DNA from: Natrinema soli
GTDB taxonomy: Archaea; Halobacteriota; Halobacteria; Halobacteriales; Natrialbaceae
Direction: 5' to 3'
Length of the DNA: 14,916 bases
NCBI RefSeq assembly: GCF_028618695.1
Contig: NZ_JAQIVI010000041.1
Coordinates: 1 to 14,916, forward strand
The notes beneath the pieces are model-generated. The model saw only the letters and a list, made by a program, of their open reading frames with translations, was not told the DNA's origin and made no database searches. Position numbers and translations under genes: made by a program. Below are positions 1 to 7,324 of the stretch, piece by piece (position 1 is the first letter of the stretch; every line of letters starts with the position of its first letter).

Positions 1-1052
1 GCCGCCGTCGTCGCCGCCGAGAGTTCGCGGTTCTGGATCGAAAACGGTCCCGGCTCCTCGACGGTCACCGTGCCTGCAGATACGCCGCTGACCCCGACCT
101 CGTAGGTCGCCGCCGCCCCGAACCGCCGCTCGAAGGTCACCGTCTGCTCGCCGTTCGCCGGGATCGACACGGTTCTGGTATCGACGACGATGCCGTCGAC
201 CGCCAGCTCGAGCGTGCGCTCGAGTGACCTATCGGATGGATTCCGAACCGTCGCCCGGACGGTAGCGGTCTCTCCGGCGGTGATCGTGGTATCGTCGATA
301 GTGGCGCTCGAGACCTCGACTTGCGGACCCTCGACGGTCACCGACTCGGTGCCGACGCCCTCGATCCCGACATCGTACGTGCCGGGCCACTCCATGCGCC
401 GTTCGAAGCTGACGGTCTCTTCCTCGCCCGACGAGAGGGCGATCGTTCGCCGATCGACGACGGTCCCATCGACCGTCAGCCGGGCCGTCTCGGTGCCCCA
501 TCCGTCCCCGTTGTTTCGGTAGGTCGCGTTGACAGTGACCGTCTCGCCCGCTTTCACGGCCGTCGGCGAAACGCTCAGGTTCGAGCCGTCGATATCGGAC
601 TCGGTTTCGTCCTCGTCCTCGTGCTGCGCGACGACCGTGAACGTCTTCGTCCCGCTGACCGCCTCGTGGGTGTCGACCGCGACGCCGATACTGGTCCTCG
701 AGCCCGACGTCGGCGTGAGCGGGCGCGATTCACTGATCGTCGCGGTCGGATCGCCGCCTCGGTAGAAGGTGAGTCCGGGAACGTCGTTCTCGATCCAGAG
801 GTGCTCGACGTCGTCGTTGGTAACGGTGATCGTAAAGACATCGTCTGCCCGGGTGATTGCGCGATCGTTGAGTTTCTCGAGGTTGAGTCTGAGTTCGCCA
901 CCGTCAATCGTGGCATATCGGGAGTCGGTCGGCTCCATGAAAACGCCATCAGCTTCACGATCTTCACCCAGCGTTACCGCGGCTGTCGGTACTACGAGCG
1001 CCACGAGAAAGCAAACTGCAGCGGCGGTGAGTAGTACTCTGTTGGACGGCAT
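1..1052 (-). CDS. Secreted surface protein with DUF1102-like N-terminus and CARDB repeats (3'-truncated by window)
   Basis: The reading frame is open from the ATG at 1052 to the window start, so at least 350 residues are present and the C-terminus is missing. Residues 1-25 are a Sec-type signal peptide (basic start, hydrophobic core, cleavage near PTAA). Residues about 30-140 form a beta-rich region with phrases such as NDRAITRADDVFTITVTN, which resemble DUF1102-type haloarchaeal surface proteins. A short acidic linker (HEDEDETESD) follows. Two CARDB/Ig-like repeats span about 150-241 and 243-330, each with the pattern AGETxTVxATxRN, VDGxVVDxRT and TVSFERR or TVTFERR, and a third repeat starts near 333. 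CARDB domains are adhesion-type extracellular modules, so a cell-wall role is inferred. It lies 187 bases downstream of the Tat surface protein gene on the same strand and may be co-transcribed. A membrane anchor or sorting signal may lie beyond the window. Confidence 0.8.
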   Translation of the reverse strand, partial: MPSNRVLLTAAAVCFLVALVVPTAAVTLGEDREADGVFMEPTDSRYATIDGGELRLNLEKLNDRAITRADDVFTITVTNDDVEHLWIENDVPGLTFYRGGDPTATISESRPLTPTSGSRTSIGVAVDTHEAVSGTKTFTVVAQHEDEDETESDIDGSNLSVSPTAVKAGETVTVNATYRNNGDGWGTETARLTVDGTVVDRRTIALSSGEEETVSFERRMEWPGTYDVGIEGVGTESVTVEGPQVEVSSATIDDTTITAGETATVRATVRNPSDRSLERTLELAVDGIVVDTRTVSIPANGEQTVTFERRFGAAATYEVGVSGVSAGTVTVEEPGPFSIQNRELSAATTA

Positions 1053-1189
1053 CTGAAAGCGCGGTATCACGTCGTTCGGGAGCTGGTCAAGATGCTATAC
1101 TGAAAGTGAAGCCGGTCGACGGTCTGCCACACCGCGGATCTGACGGACGTGGACCGAAGTCCCAATCATGAGACTCGACTCCTCGAACT

Positions 1190-1205
1190 GAGAGAGAGAG
1201 AGAGA
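1190..1205. repeat. (GA)8 dinucleotide microsatellite
   Basis: Eight GA units sit in the spacer between the two leftward surface-protein genes, 34 bases after the stop codon of the upstream one. In the mRNA they read as a UC tract. Such a tract can slip during replication, and a pyrimidine-rich stretch after a stop codon could also help termination. Neither role is shown by the sequence. Confidence 0.85.
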
Positions 1206-1239
1206 AGTCATCCTTCTGGAGAGGGTGTGCGGATCGTCG

Positions 1240-1845
1240 TTACGTACCGTCATCGTTCGCAACGATAGTGATAGTGTCGAGAAACGTACTGGAGTCGATG
1301 TTGCTCGGGTTGATATCAGGAACGTTGATCTTGAGCGTAATGTCTTCAGTGTTCGTCTGAGCGATGTTGACGCTGTTCGAACCATCGTTGCTGACGATCG
1401 CCTTATCACCCGAATCCATGAAGATGAACTCGATGGTACCCAGGTCATTAGTGCCATCCGTGACGGTGTTTTCGATCGCGGTTCCTTCGTTGACCGTGAT
1501 GTTCGAAGCGGAACCGTCAGCAGTGATATGGAGATCGATTCCCCCGTCGCTCTCGTTGCCAGCGGTGAACAGCGGACCGATCGTCGTCGTCGCGTTCGCG
1601 TTGAGACCGTTCCCGCTGGACGGTCCGTTGGCGTCGAGATCTATCTGTAGTGTTCCATCCGTGTTATTGGCGTATCCGCTCGGTGACGGATCAAGTTGCA
1701 GGAACGCGCTACTGTCACCCTCAACACTCACGTTCACGGTCCGGTCTGCTTCCACGCTACTAAACGCGCCCGTTCCGAGCGCGGCTCCGCCGCCCGCGAC
1801 AATCGTTCCCAGTCCAACTAACACATTACGTCGATTCATTCTCAT
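1240..1845 (-). CDS. Tat-exported DUF1102-like surface protein
   Basis: This is a 201-residue secreted protein. The start at 1845 is chosen because a GGAG ribosome-binding site lies 9 bases upstream; a second ATG two codons later (1839) is 15 bases from it. Residues 4-33 are a Tat signal: NRRNVLVGLG, a small-residue hydrophobic stretch, then GTGAFSSVEA. The mature part is beta-rich, acidic and full of Asn/Gly/Thr, with several N-glycosylation sequons, and it ends in a hydrophobic strand (FLDTITIVAND). The GTGAFS motif after the signal followed by R-T-V-x-V-S-V is typical of haloarchaeal DUF1102-like proteins. It also recalls the start of TasA/camelysin fibre subunits. The DUF1102 call is from memory of the family and the fibre role is inference. 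The related CARDB protein gene follows downstream. Confidence 0.8.
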   Translation of the reverse strand: MRMNRRNVLVGLGTIVAGGGAALGTGAFSSVEADRTVNVSVEGDSSAFLQLDPSPSGYANNTDGTLQIDLDANGPSSGNGLNANATTTIGPLFTAGNESDGGIDLHITADGSASNITVNEGTAIENTVTDGTNDLGTIEFIFMDSGDKAIVSNDGSNSVNIAQTNTEDITLKINVPDINPSNIDSSTFLDTITIVANDDGT

Positions 1846-2299
1846 TGGTATGATCTCCGTTCCACGTCCCAGCACCGACCTGCGACGGGTGCCAGAACGC
1901 AGTTCCTACTCGGTCCCAGGAACGTCACCCACTTTGTATTGAGTATCCAGAACACCCGAAAGACCGGCCATACGGCCGTTCAGGCCGATCTTGAACTGAT
2001 ACTCGGGGCCGCATATGGCCGCAAGCCCTCCCTGAAATGCCATCGATCAATCTGCGAGCGCCAGCGACTCGAGGGATCGGTGGTCGACTGACGATGGCTG
2101 CGTTTCCGAGCCACTGTCACATCAAAAGTCGGAGACGGAAACGACACACCACTGTACGACTACCAGAAGACATCGTCGATAATCGGGTACCGAGCGAGGA
2201 CAGAAGACCCACTCAAGCGGTACTTGACAGTGTGCATGTTGGTCAGTATTTTCGAAATATCATGTATGCTTTTATGACCGGTGAGCTATTAAGCAAGTA
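1846..2299. other. Divergent intergenic region upstream of two surface genes
   Basis: About 450 bases separate the leftward Tat protein gene from the rightward pilin-like gene. The part before the pilin-like gene is A+T-rich with a good TATA box. On the left side a weaker TATA-like stretch (about 1935-1950, lower strand) would give a leader of about 60 bases that carries a GGAG site. Small inverted repeats are visible: GTTCCT/AGGAAC at 1902-1923 and CGGCC/GGCCG at 1965-1978. They are followed by a GGCCGC direct repeat around a CATATG palindrome at 2007-2022. They could be operator sites for the nearby regulator, but they are short. I see no convincing gene here. Confidence 0.55.
2270..2275 (+). 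promoter_or_regulatory. TATA box of the pilin-like gene
   Basis: TTTTAT is centred about 27 bases before the ATG at 2300, in an A+T-rich stretch. This is the spacing expected for a leaderless haloarchaeal mRNA starting at or next to the start codon. There is no Shine-Dalgarno sequence before the gene, which fits. Confidence 0.55.
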
Positions 2300-5041
2300 A
2301 TGGCCAACAAAGAAGGAGGAGACTGGAGAACTACCCGCGATTCGGAGACGCGGGCCGCCAGTCCAGTCATCGGCATTATTCTGCTGTTCGCGCTCGTGAT
2401 GATGGGCGCGATGCTGGTGTTCGTCGCCGGCTCGGCGATGTTCGACGCGATTCAGTCGGAAGCCGACAGGGAGCAGGCACAGCAGTTCATGCTGGAAACC
2501 GACCATCGGCTCTCGACGGTCGCGGAAACGAAGACGGAACAGGTACTCCCCGACGGCGTGGGACCGGCTGACGTGACCGGCGACGGACGAATCGAGGTCG
2601 CCTGGTACGCCAACGGCTCGAGTAGCGACCCGTGGAGCGACCCGGGTTGTTCCGTTGCGGACAGTCTCGGAACGCTCGAGTACGAGCAGGCCGGCGGCAC
2701 GATCGCCCATCAGGGCGGTGGCGTCTGGGAAACAACCAACGGTCAAACCCGCATCGTCTCCGAGCCGGATATCGGATACGACAACGACACGCTCAAACTG
2801 CAGATCCTCCAACTCGACAACGGTGATTTCGGCGGTTCCGAAGCGGTGGCTCGAGCTGACCATAGCAGAGCAACGAAACTTACTGAAGAAATCAAGCAAA
2901 CTGCAGCTGGCTGTCCCAATGGTACTAACGTCGCATTCCGCATCACGAGTAGTTATCACGAAGGATGGTATCAGTATCTCCAGTCCGAATTTGACGGAAA
3001 TGCGAGTGTGACCCATGATCCCGGTGCAGAAAATGTTACCGTGAGAATTGAGAATGTTAGAGAACCATTTGACCCTGCGATGTTCATTGTAGCTAAAGAT
3101 TACGGACTTCAAGGACCCGGTGGTAAACCATTAAATCATGAACAACGACTCGCCCGGTCTCTTACCGGTAAGAGTGGCAATAATGGTAATAGTGCTAACA
3201 ACGGGAAAGGTGGCGGGAACGCTGGGACAAATGCAGTCTTTAGCATTAAAACGACAATCGAGAACACTGGTGAGCGAAAGGACAGTCAGAATATCAGTGT
3301 GTCAATTTGGGATGAGGAACTGAATGCGAAAATTCTAGAAAAAGAGCACAGAAACCTCACTATTGACGATAGGGATACTAAAACGATCGGACATCCAGAG
3401 CTTAAATTTGAACTCAACTCAACTGAGATGGAGAAATTTTCTCATGGTGAAACCTATAAATACTTGATTGAAACTGAAGACGATGTGATTGATACGCCTG
3501 GAGCGTTCTATGTCGGGACAGCTAATCCGTATTTTGAAGTGTCGAACGTGGACCATAAGGTCAAAGAGAACGTGACCATCACAGCAGAGGTACAGAATAT
3601 CGGTATCGAGAATACGAGTGACCAATCGGTCGATCTTGAACTCGAGTATCTCGATGATGAGACGCCTGATGCATATGAAAACATCGAAGCAAGCATTGTT
3701 AATGGAACATACGGTGCAACGACGACAGTCAAATGGACGATCAACTCGAGCCGAATGCTCTACGGCAATCACAGCTATCGAATCGATACTGGCGATGAGA
3801 GAAGTGATTTGAGGACGTTCACAATCACAACAGGTGTCGATCCCGGTGAGACGGAACTCCACCTTGATCCTGGAAACCAAGTCAACGTTTCCGTTCTTGG
3901 AACCGAGGTTTCGGCTGAAGGGCCAACTGGCGAGGCACGTGTTGAGCTCACCGGCGGTGATAAAAAAGAGGGTAAGTGGCAAAGAGACGAAAATGGTAAG
4001 TGGGATGTCGACTTAGGGAGACGGACTGATAATGGAGGGTGGGAATATAATGGCGATTACGAACCCCAGTGGGTTGAGAGCGGCGGTCGAGAACTGAGAC
4101 TTGAGGAAAGTGAATACGGAGATTGGACCTGGAATGGACCGGGAGAATGGAAAGAATATGATGTCTATCAGAAACAATGGGCTCCGGTAACTACAGAAAT
4201 TATTACACAGACTGTCAATGAGGAGGGGGTTCCGACTGGTGACCGAAATACGCTTCAGCCCGATAACTGGGGAAGCAGCGGTTATGGACAATCAAGATCT
4301 CCCGAAGCTCAAAATCTCAACACACACGATACGAGAGATAAGATTTGGAGATATAACTTCACAACTCAGGAAAGAGTAAGTCTAACTCTGAGTTCGACGT
4401 TGCACTCCTGTGGGGATTACGATAAGAAGAATACTGATATGTACTCTGACGGTGAGACGTACGATTACCACGATACGTGGTCAGAATACGACGGTAACGG
4501 TTATTGGGACCACTACGATTGTATGGACATCAGTGGCGAGTCACTGAACGTGGATGCAACGACCGGCTCGAACAACGCAAACGTCCGTGTTAGAGATAGC
4601 GAGAACAATACGGTTCCAGAACTCCGAGCCGGCCATCAACGCCAACAGAGCGCCGATGAAGTGCTCGAGCACGGTGACCGTGACTTGTTCGGTGGTGAAT
4701 TCGAGAACGGAACAGGATATCTCGACCTGAAAGAAGATCAGGAATTCGTCTTCTTGTTTGAATTGACTGACGAAGCACCGGGTTCGATGGATCCAGACGA
4801 CTACTGGGACCAAGCTAAAGAAACCAATACACCTGGAGATCCAAATTTCAATGACGTGATCGTTCTCGTGGAAGTCGATAAAATACCAACTGCGGATATC
4901 GCAGCTCCTGCCCCTGTCAACGAGAAGGGAGATCAAGTCGATGTTGGTGAAGGGAAATCGGATAATAGCACCGGTGACAAAACCAGTTCCCACGATGACC
5001 CAGGTATCGAGGTCAATACTGACCATATAGTGGTTGGGTGA
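2300..5041 (+). CDS. Large type IV pilin-like surface glycoprotein with Ig-like and Trp/Tyr-rich regions
   Basis: This 913-residue protein starts with a class III (type IV pilin) signal: charged residues 1-18, then AASPVIG, then a hydrophobic helix to about residue 44. A PibD-type peptidase probably cuts after Ala19. A heptad-like helix follows (FDAIQSEADREQAQQFM), then a beta-rich globular part to about 285. A Gly/Asn-rich linker spans about 289-313, and two CARDB/Ig-like segments span about 313-408 and 412-505. Residues about 551-628 carry eight Trp and many Tyr. The C-terminal part has two Cys in an Asp/Tyr-rich stretch (HSCGDYD, HYDCMD) and ends with a PGDPNFNDVIVLVEVD-type strand seen in other haloarchaeal pilin-like proteins (possibly DUF7289). 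About 18 N-x-S/T sequons suggest heavy glycosylation. Most pilins are under 250 residues, so this is a membrane-tethered adhesin or a minor tip pilin rather than a major subunit (inference). Codon use beyond residue 190 is unusually A+T-rich. Confidence 0.8.
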   Translation: MANKEGGDWRTTRDSETRAASPVIGIILLFALVMMGAMLVFVAGSAMFDAIQSEADREQAQQFMLETDHRLSTVAETKTEQVLPDGVGPADVTGDGRIEVAWYANGSSSDPWSDPGCSVADSLGTLEYEQAGGTIAHQGGGVWETTNGQTRIVSEPDIGYDNDTLKLQILQLDNGDFGGSEAVARADHSRATKLTEEIKQTAAGCPNGTNVAFRITSSYHEGWYQYLQSEFDGNASVTHDPGAENVTVRIENVREPFDPAMFIVAKDYGLQGPGGKPLNHEQRLARSLTGKSGNNGNSANNGKGGGNAGTNAVFSIKTTIENTGERKDSQNISVSIWDEELNAKILEKEHRNLTIDDRDTKTIGHPELKFELNSTEMEKFSHGETYKYLIETEDDVIDTPGAFYVGTANPYFEVSNVDHKVKENVTITAEVQNIGIENTSDQSVDLELEYLDDETPDAYENIEASIVNGTYGATTTVKWTINSSRMLYGNHSYRIDTGDERSDLRTFTITTGVDPGETELHLDPGNQVNVSVLGTEVSAEGPTGEARVELTGGDKKEGKWQRDENGKWDVDLGRRTDNGGWEYNGDYEPQWVESGGRELRLEESEYGDWTWNGPGEWKEYDVYQKQWAPVTTEIITQTVNEEGVPTGDRNTLQPDNWGSSGYGQSRSPEAQNLNTHDTRDKIWRYNFTTQERVSLTLSSTLHSCGDYDKKNTDMYSDGETYDYHDTWSEYDGNGYWDHYDCMDISGESLNVDATTGSNNANVRVRDSENNTVPELRAGHQRQQSADEVLEHGDRDLFGGEFENGTGYLDLKEDQEFVFLFELTDEAPGSMDPDDYWDQAKETNTPGDPNFNDVIVLVEVDKIPTADIAAPAPVNEKGDQVDVGEGKSDNSTGDKTSSHDDPGIEVNTDHIVVG

Positions 5042-5082
5042 TTGAATTGGGGCCAGCATCAGCATGAGACTATCAGCCACAA

Positions 5083-5089
5083 CATAAAA
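5083..5089 (+). promoter_or_regulatory. TATA-like box upstream of the DUF7344 regulator
   Basis: CATAAAA lies about 30 bases before an in-frame ATG at 5116. If used, it would give either a leaderless mRNA beginning at that ATG or a leader of roughly 95 bases before the preferred start at 5209. A second, weaker candidate (TATGTAT at 5171-5177) lies about 35 bases before 5209. Confidence 0.35.
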
Positions 5090-5208
5090 TCGCTGTGCAA
5101 CGGGGATCGACGACCATGAACCCAGCGCTACCGATCAAGAGTTATGATATCGTAATGTTGCAACAAGCGTTATGTATCAGTAGACCTGTTATTCCATTGA
5201 TTAGGGGG

Positions 5209-5661
5209 ATGGCGATCAGCGAAAGCCAACCGAAGACAGCTGGGTCAACAGATCAGGACGAACAGTCTCGAGAGGGCGAGATTTTCGACCTGCTGAGCAA
5301 CCAGCGTCGCCGATACACCATCCACTACTGCAAGCGCGAGGGCGAGGCCGTTACGCTCGGCGATCTCGCCGAACACGTCGCCGCCTGGGAACTCGACAAA
5401 GAGGTCGAAGCGATCACGTCGGCTGAGCGAAAGCGTGTCTACACCTCGCTTCAACAAACACATCTGCCCACGCTCGAGCGAGCAGATATGATCGAGTTCG
5501 ACGACCGAACGATTGAACTCACTGACGAGGCAGCCGAACTGGATGTTTACCTCGACATCGTCCCCGGCGATTCGGTCCCGTGGGGTGTCTACTATCTGGG
5601 GCTGACCGCCGTCGGCTTGATCGTGATGGGGGGGGTTGTGGTTCGAGGTGGTGCCTACTGA
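5209..5661 (+). CDS. DUF7344 winged-helix membrane regulator, C-terminus truncated by a frameshift
   Basis: As sequenced this is 150 residues. An acidic start is followed by the DUF7344 winged-helix domain at about 22-110: EIFDLLSNQRRRYTIHYCK, LGDLAEHVAAWE, SAERKRVYTSLQQTHLPTLE and a wing with IEFDDRTIELT. One membrane helix begins near residue 123 (VPWGVYYLGLTAVGLIVMGG). Haloarchaeal members are putative transcription regulators, some with a C-terminal pair of helices. The frame breaks at eight G (5628-5635). With seven G it would run to 5779, giving 189 residues with a second helix and a basic tail. The gene follows the pilin-like gene and precedes a Tat surface protein, so it may control this surface locus (inference). 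Start choice: 5209 matches where the family begins. In-frame ATG 5116 and GTG 5095 would add a non-acidic, family-atypical extension, but 5116 has the better TATA spacing. Confidence 0.75.
   Translation: MAISESQPKTAGSTDQDEQSREGEIFDLLSNQRRRYTIHYCKREGEAVTLGDLAEHVAAWELDKEVEAITSAERKRVYTSLQQTHLPTLERADMIEFDDRTIELTDEAAELDVYLDIVPGDSVPWGVYYLGLTAVGLIVMGGVVVRGGAY
5628..5635 (+). repeat. G8 homopolymer at the frameshift site
   Basis: Eight consecutive G within the first membrane helix of the DUF7344 protein. Losing one G joins the upstream frame to the frame encoding the second helix and tail. The tract may be a sequencing error, a fixed mutation, or a contingency tract. Confidence 0.9.
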
Positions 5662-5779
5662 CACGGTACCGGAACTCGGGTGGGCGACACTCGTATTCGC
5701 GCTGTTCGGGGTTTCGGCGGTCGTCCACGTAGTTCAGAATCGGCGAATGCGACTCGGCGAAATGCAGAGGCCACCGTAA
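5636..5779 (+). pseudogene. Out-of-frame remainder of the DUF7344 gene (second membrane helix and tail)
   Basis: In the +2 frame relative to the upstream coding part, this stretch reads LWFEVVPTDTVPELGW, then a hydrophobic helix (ATLVFALFGVSAVVHVV), then a basic tail (QNRRMRLGEMQRPP) and a TAA at 5777-5779. A helix followed by a tail like RRMRLG is what I expect at the end of DUF7344 membrane proteins, so this is coding sequence disconnected by the G8 tract and not random sequence. It has no start codon of its own. Confidence 0.75.
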
Positions 5780-5781
5780 CG

Positions 5782-5928
5782 ATGAAACGAATGCACGGAA
5801 CTGTCAGGAGCCGGTCTGCTGAGGCCGGGGGGGCGGCGACTGTCGTCGTGCCAACGATCGTCAACGGGACGCTATCGGACAGTGCGACTATCGGCTCGGG
5901 CACAACGCACGGAGGGTACTGTGGTTGA
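5782..5928 (+). CDS. Possible 48-residue small protein or coupled leader peptide
   Basis: An ATG two bases after the TAA of the restored DUF7344 frame opens a 48-codon ORF. It ends at a TGA overlapping the first codons of the next gene (GTG 5921) by 8 bases. The product starts with basic residues (MKRMHGTVRSRS) and has a small hydrophobic stretch (GGAATVVVPTIV), too short for a clear membrane helix. G/C at the third codon position is 33 of 48, below what is usual in this genome, and the protein is not acidic. I do not recognise a family. The tight spacing on both sides would suit translational coupling, but it could equally be an untranslated spacer. Confidence 0.27.
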   Translation: MKRMHGTVRSRSAEAGGAATVVVPTIVNGTLSDSATIGSGTTHGGYCG

Positions 5929-6736
5929 TAAGTCTGGGCTGACGCGACGGGCAGCTCTCGGGCTGATCGCCAGCGGCGGAGTCGTTGCTGGGGTAGGAAA
6001 CCTCCAGACCTTCGGATTCTCGGGGCTGACTGCGTCCCGAGGAACAAATGTGGACGTGGTCGATGATCAGGATGCGCTCGTCGGTCTCTTGGTGAACGAC
6101 ACCGTCAAGAAGAACAGCCGGGAGCTACTGGTTGAGGTCACGAACAACGTCACAGACAGTATGAGTGTGGCGATCGAACTCGAGGACAACACGCAGGGGA
6201 CGCTGTACGGCCCAGATGGTAATTCCGGAAATACGGTCACGTTCTCGTTGGCCGCTGCCACCGCCGGCTCAACCGATTCGGCCGCTGTCGACATCGAGGC
6301 TAGCGTCAACGGCACTATGATCCCAGTTTCAATCACGGCTACCACGGTAGATTCGAAGTTTTCGTTCCAAGCGATCCGAGAAACAGAGGCCGTGGCAGGT
6401 AATACGTCGGGCGCAGTCGAGATCAAGAAGGTGAAGAAATTCGAAGCGAACAACGACAGCTGGGGCATCCAGCAGGTCGAGGTCACTGCCAACGACTTCG
6501 AACTTGACCGTGTGGAGTACAAGATCACCACGGAAACCGACGGAGTTGTTGGAACCCGCATCGACGACGTAAGCGGAAATTCATACGATCGAAAAGGAAC
6601 CGGGAACAATCCTGCCGTCGTGATCGAACCGGACGATAGCAACCACCCCACTTCTAGTACCGATTATACGTTAACGGTCACTGCCTACGATAATGAGGAT
6701 AACTTCGACGTCGCGACCAGAACCGACGCAGCCTGA
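5921..6736 (+). CDS. Tat-exported beta-rich surface protein (DUF1102-like start)
   Basis: This is a 271-residue secreted protein. The start is the GTG at 5921 because a GGAGGG ribosome-binding site ends 4 bases before it. The reading frame could begin at a GTG at 5882, but that would add Arg-rich, non-acidic residues ahead of the signal. Residues 8-26 form a Tat signal (TRRAALGLIASGGVVAG). The mature start, FGFSGLTASRGTNVDVVDD, parallels the DUF1102-like start of the Tat protein encoded at 1240-1845. The rest is Thr/Asn/Val-rich beta sequence with N-glycosylation sequons. Residues about 165-271 look like a second Ig-like module (QVEVTANDFELDRVEYKI, TDYTLTVTAYDNEDNF). There is no C-terminal membrane helix, so the protein is released or held by other subunits. 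Its position after the DUF7344 gene suggests co-transcription with the regulator. Its function is unknown. Confidence 0.75.
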   Translation: MVDKSGLTRRAALGLIASGGVVAGVGNLQTFGFSGLTASRGTNVDVVDDQDALVGLLVNDTVKKNSRELLVEVTNNVTDSMSVAIELEDNTQGTLYGPDGNSGNTVTFSLAAATAGSTDSAAVDIEASVNGTMIPVSITATTVDSKFSFQAIRETEAVAGNTSGAVEIKKVKKFEANNDSWGIQQVEVTANDFELDRVEYKITTETDGVVGTRIDDVSGNSYDRKGTGNNPAVVIEPDDSNHPTSSTDYTLTVTAYDNEDNFDVATRTDAA

Positions 6737-6857
6737 AGACACTGGTTCGCGCGCTGTCTGAACTCGGATCAAGGGCGGACTCAGGGTACGAGTCGTCCCT
6801 CAGCCCGGGAATGCATAACGCCGCTCCAATACTGTTGTCTTACCGCTACTTCCCGCT

Positions 6858-6883
6858 ATCGAGCCCGCCGTTTGTCGCTCGAT
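6858..6883. repeat. 7-bp inverted repeat in the spacer before the EMC6-like gene
   Basis: ATCGAGC and GCTCGAT are separated by 12 bases. They sit about 120 bases after the Tat protein gene and about 120 bases before the next gene. This could be a weak RNA hairpin or an operator; no T-run follows. Apart from it and the TATA box near 6975, the spacer 6737-7004 holds nothing I can identify. Confidence 0.3.
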
Positions 6884-6974
6884 GAGTGCGACCGGTGCAG
6901 TGAGAAGTAACCAGTACCCGCCATATTTGCGATCTGCCATGGAGGAGGCATACTAGCGGGGCCAACCCGAACGC

Positions 6975-6981
6975 CTTTTCA
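6975..6981 (+). promoter_or_regulatory. TATA-like box of the EMC6-like/RLI operon
   Basis: CTTTTCA is centred about 27 bases before the ATG at 7005, fitting a leaderless transcript. The start codon has no Shine-Dalgarno sequence. Confidence 0.4.
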
Positions 6982-7004
6982 GCCCCGCCCGCGGACATCT
7001 ATCC

Positions 7005-7322
7005 ATGTCGACCGAATCGATTAGTGACCGGCGCGAGCACATTCGCTCGGTCAGCGTAACCGCCCTGTCCGCGCTGCTGGGCGTCGGTGCGGCGCTTGCC
7101 TCCGCGAACTGGGTCGGGCTCTCCCAGACCGCGGCCCAGAACACGCAGGCGCTCGCGTTCGTTCTGGGGGCGATCCTCGTCCAGTACATCCTCATCAACG
7201 TCTCGGGGATCTACGGCGAGGACGAGTTCGGGGCGAAACACTACCTGTTCATCGCGTTCATGACCTTCTCGCTGTGGTTCGTGACGTGGGGCATTCTGCT
7301 GACCGCGGAGTTCTCGGGGTAA
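7005..7322 (+). CDS. EMC6-like small membrane protein
   Basis: The product has 105 residues with three predicted membrane helices at about 15-35 (VSVTALSALLGVGAALASANWVG), 48-66 (TQALAFVLGAILVQYILI) and 81-103 (YLFIAFMTFSLWFVTWGILL). The size and three-helix layout match archaeal EMC6-like proteins. These are distant relatives of a eukaryotic ER membrane complex subunit involved in membrane protein insertion. In haloarchaea such a gene is commonly found just before the RLI/ABCE1 gene (from memory). Only two bases separate it from the RLI start, so the two form an operon. That pairing hints at a link between ribosome recycling and membrane protein insertion, which is inference. Confidence 0.65.
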   Translation: MSTESISDRREHIRSVSVTALSALLGVGAALASANWVGLSQTAAQNTQALAFVLGAILVQYILINVSGIYGEDEFGAKHYLFIAFMTFSLWFVTWGILLTAEFSG

Positions 7323-7324
7323 CC

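Noticed and set aside
321..1034. A 237-codon upper-strand ORF.
   Set aside because: It is the Arg/Asp-rich antisense shadow of the CARDB surface protein gene, whose signal peptide and repeats are clear.
2037..2300. An 87-codon upper-strand ORF that overlaps the pilin-like gene start as TAATG.
   Set aside because: The overlap looks like coupling, but the product is basic, Arg-rich and unlike haloarchaeal proteins. A good TATA box lies inside its last codons at the spacing for the pilin-like gene.
2243..3112. A 289-codon lower-strand ORF.
   Set aside because: It is antisense to the start of the pilin-like gene and includes its promoter; the product has no family features.
5095..5208. An N-terminal extension of the DUF7344 protein from GTG 5095 or ATG 5116.
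   Set aside because: Its residues are hydrophobic and non-acidic and lie ahead of the usual family start. ATG 5116 has good TATA spacing, so it is not excluded, only less likely.
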